In this document: positions 1-6,379 of the stretch, one piece after another
Layout of the letters: each line of letters starts with the position of its first letter
How positions within the stretch are numbered: the first letter of the stretch is position 1
Origin: CAYYMX01 sp964473045
Lineage (GTDB): Bacteria > Pseudomonadota > Alphaproteobacteria > Methylaequorales > Methylaequoraceae
Direction: 5' to 3'
Assembly: GCA_964473045.1 (NCBI GenBank)
Contig: CAYYMX010000042.1
Span: forward strand, 1 to 11,607
Length of the DNA: 11,607 bases
Notes under the pieces: model-generated
Databases searched by the model: none
The model's input: the letters and a program-made list of their open reading frames with translations, nothing else
What the model was told of the DNA's origin: nothing
Made by a program: the position numbers and the translations under genes

Positions 1-1194
1 GCCCTCAAGCATAACAACACTAGGCATAGAATCCATGTATTGAATTTCAACATCAGACAAATCAAAATTTCCGGTTAACTGGTCAACAGAAATATTATCT
101 TCAAAAAAAACAAATTTGAGATTAAACTCACAGTTTGTTATTAAACCACTTGCATTCTTATCCATCCAGGTAAAAACAGATTCTTTTAAATTTTTAGGCC
201 ATATATCAAGAAGACTATCAACTGTAATACTATCAATACCAAAAAAAATACTTGGCTGAACTTTTTGAAATAAATTTATACTAGTTCCAATAGAAAAAAT
301 TGATTCATTGTGAGGGAATTTTGCAAAAACTTGTAAAATTTCATCTTTTAATTTTCCATCTACTTTAATCTTTTCTAACTTAAAATCATGCATTCCATAA
401 TAAGTTTCGTATTTAAGATTTCCAGTTAGAAAAAGGTTGAAAAATAATTTTTTAATAGATGTATTTTCTGAAATTATAATTTCAGAATTACCAGTGATAT
501 AAGCATTACTAAAGTCAAAATTTTGATCTTCAACAAACAGTTTTAAAAAATCAATTTCAAAATTTTTAAATTCAAGGTTTAGATTTAACAATTCATTCTT
601 TGAAAAATAAAAAGTAAAGAAGTTGTCACTTTCATCATTATGCTTGAACAAACCTGAAATAGTTTCATGGGTATATTTTAAATCTACAAAGAAATGAAGA
701 TATCTTTCACTATCTGTTATTATTTTTAATTTATTGTTGATAATTTCAATTTCATCAAATTTTTTAAGAAATTCTAATTTTTTTAAGAATTTTCCATATA
801 GATTTTTTTTTTTGGTATCATCGCTTAAAAAAGAAATCTTTGTAGTTAAGTCACCATCAAATATTTTAAGTGATAATTGGAAAAGTTTTTCTGGAGAAAT
901 AAAATCAAGATTAAATGAAATAACTGTGACAGGAATATAGGATTCATCAACTACTAAATCTTCAATCATAATCTCAAAATTTTTAGAGACTTTATTAAAA
1001 CTCAAATATAAATCACCAATCTCTTTAAGGTTTGCAGACTGAATTATTTTACTTTCTCTATCAAAATAATTGAGAAAGTTAATTTTAAGAGGTTTGATAG
1101 AGATTGTGACTACAAAAACAATTAAAAAACTTAGAAAAATAAGAAATAAAATTGAGATATAGTAAGAGAGTTTTTTTAAAATTTTTGCTTTCAT
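1..1194 (-). CDS. DUF3971 / AsmA-like membrane-anchored protein (N-terminal part, runs off left edge)
   Basis: An uninterrupted reading frame of 398 codons starts with ATG at 1194 and is still open at base 1, so the C-terminal part lies outside the window. The N-terminus is basic and is followed by one hydrophobic segment at about residues 9-32. This looks like an inner-membrane anchor with the rest of the protein in the periplasm. The body is rich in alternating beta-strand-like segments. Near residues 327-360 it contains LLDIWPKNLKE followed by a Gly-Leu-Ile-Thr segment. This resembles the DUF3971 pattern of a 'WP' motif, a short helix, then a 'G.(V/I)(T/S)....L' strand. A second pattern, LSDVEIQYMDSMPSV, lies close to the window edge. 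DUF3971 proteins are AsmA-family relatives (YhdP-like) thought to help lipid traffic between membranes; the exact role here is unproven. It is divergent from bcp with a 52 bp gap. No Shine-Dalgarno is visible; a TATAAG hexamer ends 6 nt before the ATG. Confidence 0.75.
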   Translation of the reverse strand, partial: MKAKILKKLSYYISILFLIFLSFLIVFVVTISIKPLKINFLNYFDRESKIIQSANLKEIGDLYLSFNKVSKNFEIMIEDLVVDESYIPVTVISFNLDFISPEKLFQLSLKIFDGDLTTKISFLSDDTKKKNLYGKFLKKLEFLKKFDEIEIINNKLKIITDSERYLHFFVDLKYTHETISGLFKHNDESDNFFTFYFSKNELLNLNLEFKNFEIDFLKLFVEDQNFDFSNAYITGNSEIIISENTSIKKLFFNLFLTGNLKYETYYGMHDFKLEKIKVDGKLKDEILQVFAKFPHNESIFSIGTSINLFQKVQPSIFFGIDSITVDSLLDIWPKNLKESVFTWMDKNASGLITNCEFNLKFVFFEDNISVDQLTGNFDLSDVEIQYMDSMPSVVMLEG

Positions 1195-1246
1195 AAATAT
1201 CTTATAGACCATATAACTAAATACCTAAAAAAAAAATTGTTTTATT
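1195..1246. promoter_or_regulatory. Divergent intergenic region between the DUF3971 gene and bcp
   Basis: This 52 bp gap must hold the start signals for both divergent genes. On the minus strand, TATAAG (1206-1201) ends 6 nt before the DUF3971 ATG. On the plus strand, TATAAC (1212-1217) is a possible -10 for bcp, giving a leader of roughly 20 nt. Neither has a convincing -35, and no Shine-Dalgarno is seen for either gene. An A-run lies at 1227-1236. The assignment rests only on position and resemblance to the sigma70 -10 consensus in very AT-rich DNA. Confidence 0.35.
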
Positions 1247-1705
1247 GTGAAAATTGGACAAAAATTAGAAAATATAGATTTTGCAATTGATGAGCAAACA
1301 ACTTTAAGTCAAAAGGATTTGATTGGAAAAAAAGTTATTATTTATTTTTATCCAAAGGATGATACCCCAGGCTGTACTAGTGAAGCCATTAATTTTTCTA
1401 CTTTTAAAAAAAAATTCGAAAAATTAAATGTTTTTATAATTGGCATCTCTAAAGACACATTAAAAAAACACAAAAAATTCAAAGAAAAACATAATATAAA
1501 GATAGAGCTCGCCTCCGATGAAGACGGAAAAATATGTGAAAAATTTGGAGTATGGGTAGAAAAATCAATGTACGGTAAAAAATATATGGGAATTGAAAGA
1601 TCAACTTTTTTATTCAATGAAAATCTTGAACTAATTAGTGCTTGGAATAAAGTGAAAGTTAAGGGGCATGTTGAAGATATTTTTAGCTTTGTCAACTCTA
1701 TATAA
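1247..1705 (+). CDS. bcp: Thioredoxin-dependent peroxiredoxin, BCP/PrxQ family
   Basis: This 152-residue protein is full length for the family, which reduces H2O2 and organic hydroperoxides in the cytoplasm using thioredoxin. The peroxidatic motif P36-x3-T40-x2-C43 sits in DDTPGCTSEA, and the conserved active-site Arg is R118 in GIERSTF. The family pattern KFGVWVEKSMYGKKYMGIER is complete. The resolving cysteine found five residues after the peroxidatic one in E. coli Bcp is replaced by Ile48. The only other cysteine is C97 (GKICEKFG), so the enzyme is either 1-Cys or uses C97. The start is GTG; no in-frame ATG lies upstream, and the alignment to the family begins here (KIGQKLENIDF). No clear Shine-Dalgarno is present. 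It is divergent from the DUF3971 gene. Its stop is separated from the prfB stop, on the other strand, by one base. Confidence 0.93.
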   Translation: MKIGQKLENIDFAIDEQTTLSQKDLIGKKVIIYFYPKDDTPGCTSEAINFSTFKKKFEKLNVFIIGISKDTLKKHKKFKEKHNIKIELASDEDGKICEKFGVWVEKSMYGKKYMGIERSTFLFNENLELISAWNKVKVKGHVEDIFSFVNSI

Positions 1706-1706
1706 A

Positions 1707-2802
1707 CTAGCCTAATTTAATCAGTTGAGATTCCAAAAGTTTATCAATTTCTCCGTTTAAAACAGAAGCAACATCAGAGATTTCAGTTCTAGTTCTATGA
1801 TCCTTGACCATTGTATAGGGTTGCACAATATATGATCTGATTTGATTTCCCCAACCAATATTCCCTTTATCAGACCTTTCTTTTTTATTTTTTTCTTCTT
1901 TCTTTTTTAATTGTAATTCATAGAGTTTAGATTTTAAAATTTCTATTGCGATAGACCTATTTCTATGCTGAGAACGGCTATTTTGACACTGCACTGTCAT
2001 TTTAGATGGTAAATGCGTTATTCTCACCGCACTATCAGTTTTATTTACGTGTTGCCCACCTGCGCCAGATGCTCTAAATGTGTCAATTCTGATATCTTTT
2101 TCCAAAATTTCTATATTTACTGTATTATCAATTTCAGGATAACAAAAAACTGATGCAAAACTCGTATGCCTTCTTGATTGAGAATCAAATGGAGAAATTC
2201 TAACTAACCTATGAATTCCACTTTCCATTTTTAACCAACCATAAGATTTATCACCAATAACTTTTATTGTCACTGATTTCAACCCAGCTTCTTCACCAAT
2301 ATTCTGATCAATTATTTCAATTTTGAAATGTTTAGACTCTGCCCACCTTTTATACATTCTTAAAAGCATTGAGACCCAATCCTGCGACTCAACTCCGCCA
2401 GCACCAGAATGAATTTCAATCAAAACATTTTTATTGTCAGCTTCACCTGACATCATTGTTTCTATATAAAATGCATTCAATTTTTCTTCTATACTTTTTA
2501 ATTCATTCTCCAAATCAGCTAAAAATTTATCATTGTCAGGCCCATCAGAGATATTAATAAGTTCAATATTGTCATTATAACTTTCTTCAATTGCCTCAAT
2601 TGAGTTTAAAAAATTAGATATATAATTTTTTCTTTTTAATGTTTGATTAGTCTTTTCAAAATTTTGCCAGTTTTCTTGAGATTCAAGATCTTTATTAATT
2701 AGATTAATTTCATTCCGTAAATTTTTTTTTTCAAACGTACCCCCTCAGGTTTTCAAGCAAAACCTTTATTTTATTAGATATTTCAACTAATTCATATTTC
2801 AT
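1707..2802 (-). CDS. prfB: Peptide chain release factor 2 (RF2), expressed through a programmed +1 frameshift
   Basis: RF2 recognises UAA and UGA stop codons and triggers release of the finished peptide. The gene starts at ATG 2802, immediately after the mrcA stop. The zero frame codes 23 residues ending LRGYV and then meets UGA (2733-2731). Skipping the T at 2733 opens the +1 frame (GAA at 2732-2730), which runs to TAG at 1709-1707. The joined product is 364 residues, against 365 in E. coli RF2. In joined numbering the stop-codon-reading motif SPF is at 203-205 and the catalytic GGQ at 248-250, each two residues off E. coli positions. Ala precedes SGAGGQ. The region before residue 97 is a charged helical domain, as expected. 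An annotation that starts at the TTG near 2513 would lose about a quarter of the protein. An SD (AGAGGA) lies 9 nt upstream. It is the last gene of the amidase-mrcA-prfB cluster. Confidence 0.95.
2731..2745 (-). other. RF2 programmed +1 frameshift signal (AGGGGG-UAC-GUU-UGA)
   Basis: Read on the minus strand, this is AGGGGG, a 3-nt spacer UAC, then GUU UGA. The internal Shine-Dalgarno-like AGGGGG and its spacing match the E. coli RF2 site (AGGGGG UAU CUU UGA) exactly. Here the P-site codon is GUU instead of the classical CUU, and the base after UGA is A rather than C. A run of ten A follows, starting with the A of UGA. The run cannot explain the shift by transcriptional slippage, because the in-frame stop is already complete at its first base. 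In the known RF2 mechanism, low RF2 lets the ribosome pause at UGA and slip forward, so the factor controls its own synthesis. Confidence 0.92.
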
Positions 2803-5163
2803 TTAGTAAAATCCTCTTAGATCATATTCTTGCTCTTTAACCTTCTTTTTATTAAGATTTTTTTCAAATTTAAAATCACTTTTAAAAGCCTCTGAAATAA
2901 ATTTTGTATCAGTTGATTCACCTGTAAACAAATCAACATTAATAAATTTGATCGTTTTGGGAATATAAAAAGGCATCGGTCTCCTAGAATTATAAACTTT
3001 CTTCATAAAACTTTCAAATATTGGTGCTGCTACCTTAGAACCAGTTTCAAACTTTCCCAAAGATTTTGGTTTGTCATAACCAACATAAACTCCAACGGTA
3101 ATTTCAGAAGTATAACCTATAAACCACGCATCCTGATTATCATTTGTTGTTCCTGTTTTTCCTGCTATTTGAAAATCAAATTTGTTTATACTCTTAGCTG
3201 TTCCTCTTTTTATAACACCCATAAGAAAAGATGTCATTTGATATGCAGACTCTTTTGAAAAAACAGAAATTTTATTATTGTCTACAGTTGGAAGAATTGA
3301 ATCATTATTAACAATCGAATCGATATCATCATCTTCATCAACCAAACAATCAATACATTTTCTAGAATCTCTTTTGTATAAAAAATTTCCATTATTATCT
3401 TGGATAGCATCTAAAAGAACAGGTTGAATTTTTTTTCCACCGTTAGCAATGCTGGCATATGCTGAAGTAATTTTAATCAAAGTACTCTCCAGCGAACCTA
3501 AAGAACTTGATATCAAATAAGGAAAACTTTCATAAATTTCCAAATTTTCAGATATCTTTGCTATTTTATCTAATCCAAGTTCATCAGCCAATCTAACTGT
3601 CATTAAATTTCTAGACTTTTCAATTCCCAATCTTAGCGTGCTTAATCCATAAAATTTGTTTCCATAATTTGTTGGTCTCCAAATTCCATCACTTGATTGA
3701 TCATTTAAAACAAAAGGGGCATCAAGTATTTTACTTGCAGGAGAGTAACCATTTTCCAGCGCCGAAACATATATAAATGGCTTAAAAGCAGACCCTAGTT
3801 GTCTTTTTGCTTGAGTTGCTCTATTGAACGATGAGTTTGAGTTATAACCACCAACCATTGCTAAAACCCTTCCTGAATAATTGTCAATAACAACCATAGC
3901 TCCATCAACATCAGGTATTTGACTCAACATAACTTTTTGAGATTGATGATTAGATTTTAAAACGACAATATCTCCAACTTTTATTTCATTTTTTAATTTA
4001 ATTTTTTTTTTCTTAATTATTTTCAACTCATTGATAGTAATTTCTATTATTCTACCTTTTTTTGTTCCAACTTTAAGAATATCATCTTTAATCTCTAGAA
4101 CTATTGCTAAAAAATCATTGTAAAGACCATCAGGATTCTTAAAGTTTTCTAATTTAATTCTCCAATCTTTAATAGATTTAAAATTATCTATAGGGCCTCT
4201 CCAACCCTTTCGTTTGTCAAATGATTTTATACCTTCCTTAAAAGACTGCTCAGCAAATAATTGTAAATTCTCATCTAGAGTGGTCATTATCGACAACCCT
4301 CCATCATATAATTTACTTTCATTAAATTTTGAAACTATTTCTCTTCTCACTGCTTCTTTAAAAAACATAGCTTTCTGATCCAATATTTTTTTCTTTTTAG
4401 AAAGCTTAAGTGGCATATTGACCATTGAATTATATTCATCAATTTCTATAAAACTTTCATCAAAAAGTCTTTTTAAAACCCAATCTCGCCTTTTTTGAGC
4501 TTTTGTTGGGTTTCTAAATGGATTATAAGTTGATGGAGCCTTTGGCAAAGCTGCAAGCATGGCCATCTCAATTAATTCTAACTCATTTAATGATTTGTTA
4601 AAATAATTGAGAGAGGCTGATCTAACACCATAAGAACCATTACCTAAATAAATTTCATTAAGATATAACTCCATAATTTGTTCTTTACTAAGCAAACCCT
4701 CAATTCTAAAAGACAAAATTATTTCCTTTATCTTTCTAGAATAAGAAATTTCATTTGATAACAAAAAATTTTTGGCTACTTGTTGTGTAATTGTTGAAGC
4801 ACCTTCCAGTCTTCTATTACTAAAAGTTTTTAGAATATTTTTAAAAAAAGCTCTAACGATCCCCTTTAAATCAACACCACTATGAGAAAAAAAACTAATG
4901 TCTTCAGAAACTAAAAAGCATTCTATTAACTTAGACGGTATATCATCATAACTAGAAAAAACTCTGTTTTCATTAGAATAATCTTCTAAGAAATTCCCGT
5001 TATATGTAAATAATTTAGAAACTAGCCTAGGTTTATAGTATGATAATTTATCAAGGTTTGGTAAATCTCTTCCATAAATAAGAAAGATTGCAACCATTAA
5101 AAAAAAACCAACCAACAAAGAAATTAAGCCTAATGTAATAATATTAAAAAATTTTTTTCTCAT
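2803..5163 (-). CDS. mrcA: Penicillin-binding protein 1A, bifunctional peptidoglycan glycosyltransferase/transpeptidase
   Basis: This 786-residue class A PBP polymerises lipid II into glycan strands and cross-links them. A transmembrane anchor lies at about residues 7-30. The GT51 domain (about 55-235) has the catalytic Glu in SEDISFFSHSGVD (E87), the GASTITQQVAKNFL motif at 121-134, and ELYLNEIYLGNGSYGV at 165-180. A linker domain follows at about 320-415, basic and beta-rich, as in alphaproteobacterial PBP1A. The transpeptidase domain has the SxxK nucleophile S458-A-F-K461, SxN at S517-R-N519 and KTG at 669-671. Two cysteines (C603, C606) and an acidic stretch (609-614) lie between the SxN and KTG motifs. 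It starts 10 nt after the amidase stop and abuts prfB at its end, so the three genes are probably co-transcribed. Upstream of the ATG only a distant AAAGG is visible. Confidence 0.95.
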   Translation of the reverse strand: MRKKFFNIITLGLISLLVGFFLMVAIFLIYGRDLPNLDKLSYYKPRLVSKLFTYNGNFLEDYSNENRVFSSYDDIPSKLIECFLVSEDISFFSHSGVDLKGIVRAFFKNILKTFSNRRLEGASTITQQVAKNFLLSNEISYSRKIKEIILSFRIEGLLSKEQIMELYLNEIYLGNGSYGVRSASLNYFNKSLNELELIEMAMLAALPKAPSTYNPFRNPTKAQKRRDWVLKRLFDESFIEIDEYNSMVNMPLKLSKKKKILDQKAMFFKEAVRREIVSKFNESKLYDGGLSIMTTLDENLQLFAEQSFKEGIKSFDKRKGWRGPIDNFKSIKDWRIKLENFKNPDGLYNDFLAIVLEIKDDILKVGTKKGRIIEITINELKIIKKKKIKLKNEIKVGDIVVLKSNHQSQKVMLSQIPDVDGAMVVIDNYSGRVLAMVGGYNSNSSFNRATQAKRQLGSAFKPFIYVSALENGYSPASKILDAPFVLNDQSSDGIWRPTNYGNKFYGLSTLRLGIEKSRNLMTVRLADELGLDKIAKISENLEIYESFPYLISSSLGSLESTLIKITSAYASIANGGKKIQPVLLDAIQDNNGNFLYKRDSRKCIDCLVDEDDDIDSIVNNDSILPTVDNNKISVFSKESAYQMTSFLMGVIKRGTAKSINKFDFQIAGKTGTTNDNQDAWFIGYTSEITVGVYVGYDKPKSLGKFETGSKVAAPIFESFMKKVYNSRRPMPFYIPKTIKFINVDLFTGESTDTKFISEAFKSDFKFEKNLNKKKVKEQEYDLRGFY
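2812..2817 (-). promoter_or_regulatory. Shine-Dalgarno of prfB
   Basis: AGAGGA on the minus strand ends 9 nt before the prfB ATG at 2802. It lies inside the last codons of mrcA. The mrcA stop TAA and the prfB ATG are directly adjacent (TAAATG), so ribosomes ending mrcA could re-initiate on prfB. This is one of the few clear SD sequences in the window and fixes the prfB start upstream of the frameshift site. Confidence 0.7.
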
Positions 5164-5173
5164 TTTTCTAGTA

Positions 5174-6259
5174 TTAGCCTTTATTTTGTTCTGTCCAATA
5201 AAAATAATTTCTTACAGCATTCAAAATATTATCCGCTATTTTGTTTTGATAACCTTTAGTTAACAAAAGCTTTGAATCCTCTGGATTTGAAAGGTATCCC
5301 ATCTCAATTAAAACTGATGGAATATCAAGAGATTTTAAAACAGCAAAACCTGCAAATCTATGAGTTCTTTGAAGCAATCTCATGTTTTTTTTTAATTCTT
5401 TTATCAAAAAGTTTGCTAAATAGCTTGATTGATTAAGAGTTTCTCTTTTTGCTAAATCAATCAAAATATTTGTTACTTCAGAACTCTCAGTCGAAAGATC
5501 AACACCATCTAAAAGATCGGACTTATTCTCCCGTCTAGCTAATTCTTCAGCTTCTTTGTCAGAAGCTCTCTCAGATAAAGTATACAATGAAACTCCTCTA
5601 GTTCTTTTCGACTTATTATAATCTGCATGAAGAGAAATAAAAATATCTGCATTATTTTTTTTTGCAATCCTTGTTCTTTCTCTAAGTTTTAAATATCTAT
5701 CATTTGATCTAGTTAGTATTACTTCGTAATCTTCTAACTTTCTAAATTTCGCATGAAGCAGTTTTGCTATTTTCAATGTCACTTGTTTCTCTAAAAGTTT
5801 TCCTATCCCTACTGCACCCGAATCCCTTCCACCATGGCCAGGGTCAATAATAATTATCTTCTTTTCTCTCAATTTCTCTTTAAAATCTATAACTATTCTG
5901 GAGAATTTATTATTATTTTTTTTAATACTATAAATATTTTGAGAGGAGATTTTTTTTTTAAACTTTAGATTAATTTGATTTAACTCTTTGCTAAAAACAA
6001 AATTATCCAAAAAATTATTTTTTTTAAATTTGTATTTAGACAAAACTTTTTTTTCAAAATTTATTTTAATTTTTTTTTCACTAACTGAGCTATTAAAACC
6101 AACATCATTGGATAGATCTATTACAATTCTTTTTTTTCCTTCATTTGTTCCAAATCTAATATCAACTAATTCTGTAGAAAATAATTCATTGCTGTAAAAA
6201 AAAACTAATAGGTATAGAATAGTTTTGCTAAAAATTTTCAATTTTTTAAAAAATTGCAT
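5174..6259 (-). CDS. amiC: Periplasmic N-acetylmuramoyl-L-alanine amidase, AmiC type (AMIN + Amidase_3)
   Basis: This zinc amidase cuts the bond between MurNAc and the stem peptide, chiefly to split septal peptidoglycan. The 361-residue protein has an N-terminal signal peptide (basic start, hydrophobic 10-23, likely cleavage near 28-30) and a beta-rich AMIN-like targeting domain at about 31-128. The Amidase_3 catalytic domain runs from about 134 to the end. The four expected zinc/catalytic residues are present: H142 in IDPGHGG, E157 in LLEKQV, H211 in SLHAD and E319 in VLIEMGYLSN. The segment at about 228-280, with ENKSDLLDGVDLS, corresponds to the inserted autoinhibitory helix of E. coli AmiB/AmiC that is moved aside by LytM activators. 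It is divergent from rne and lies 10 nt upstream of mrcA, an operon order common in Alphaproteobacteria. The symbol is given by family resemblance; other members are called amiA or amiB. Confidence 0.92.
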   Translation of the reverse strand: MQFFKKLKIFSKTILYLLVFFYSNELFSTELVDIRFGTNEGKKRIVIDLSNDVGFNSSVSEKKIKINFEKKVLSKYKFKKNNFLDNFVFSKELNQINLKFKKKISSQNIYSIKKNNNKFSRIVIDFKEKLREKKIIIIDPGHGGRDSGAVGIGKLLEKQVTLKIAKLLHAKFRKLEDYEVILTRSNDRYLKLRERTRIAKKNNADIFISLHADYNKSKRTRGVSLYTLSERASDKEAEELARRENKSDLLDGVDLSTESSEVTNILIDLAKRETLNQSSYLANFLIKELKKNMRLLQRTHRFAGFAVLKSLDIPSVLIEMGYLSNPEDSKLLLTKGYQNKIADNILNAVRNYFYWTEQNKG

Positions 6260-6262
6260 TAA

Positions 6263-6276
6263 TACTATATATAGTA
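6263..6276. repeat. 14-bp perfect palindrome next to the amiC start
   Basis: TACTATATATAGTA is a perfect inverted repeat ending 3 nt before the amiC start codon on the minus strand. It overlaps the -10-like hexamers of that gene, so a protein bound there would block transcription. Most of it is alternating TA, which forms palindromes easily in AT-rich DNA; a regulatory role is speculative. Confidence 0.3.
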
Positions 6277-6284
6277 AATATTTA

Positions 6285-6315
6285 AAAAAAAAATCAATAT
6301 ATTTGATTTTTTTTT
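6285..6315. repeat. 13-bp inverted repeat upstream of rne
   Basis: The left arm (6285-6297, A-run then TCAA) pairs perfectly with the right arm (6303-6315, TTGA then T-run) around a 5-nt TATAT loop. Only one base pair is G-C. It could be an AT-rich operator, a weak bidirectional terminator-like hairpin, or coincidence between an A-run and a T-run. The right arm ends 64 nt before the rne start. Confidence 0.3.
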
Positions 6316-6379
6316 ATTTTAGAGTGTATATTTAGAATTATGATTATTAAAGTTTATATTTCCAAAAAGAGAAAGAATT

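Larger units (their letters stand above)
6260..6379. promoter_or_regulatory. Divergent intergenic region between amiC and rne
   Basis: This 120 bp gap is the longest non-coding stretch in the window and must carry promoters for the amidase cluster (minus) and rne (plus). On the minus side, TATATA/TATAGT hexamers lie 4-6 nt before the amiC ATG, with no Shine-Dalgarno. On the plus side, TATATT occurs at 6327-6332 and 6355-6360. A purine-rich AGAGAAAGA ends a few bases before the rne start and may serve as a weak ribosome site. Two palindromes (6263-6276 and 6285-6315) are listed separately. No open reading frame or RNA gene is seen here. Confidence 0.45.

Noticed and set aside
734..940. Plus-strand ORF of 68 codons
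   Set aside because: It lies antisense inside the open DUF3971 frame, which has a convincing membrane anchor and family motif. The 68-codon product is low-complexity with no recognisable motif or ribosome site.
1348..1695. Minus-strand ORF of 115 codons opposite bcp
   Set aside because: It is fully antisense to bcp, whose protein has all family motifs. The opposite-strand product looks like a mirror of that sequence (Ser/Phe/Leu-rich), with no domain and no start signals.
1692..1727. Inverted repeat TCAACT...AGTTGA at the bcp-prfB junction as a terminator
   Set aside because: The stem is only 6 bp with a loop of about 24 nt and no flanking T-run; too weak to call.
2369..2557. Plus-strand ORF of 62 codons over prfB
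   Set aside because: It overlaps the RF2 coding frame on the other strand and shows no motif; it is a shadow of a conserved gene.
2707..2733. prfB frame break as a sequencing error at the A-run
   Set aside because: The in-frame UGA precedes the run and sits exactly in an RF2 recoding context with AGGGGG at the canonical spacing. The total length and motif register also match RF2, so programmed frameshifting is the better explanation.
5988..6197. Plus-strand ORF of 69 codons over the amiC 5' part
   Set aside because: It is antisense to the AMIN-like region, Phe/Leu/Ser-rich from reversed Lys codons, without supporting signals.
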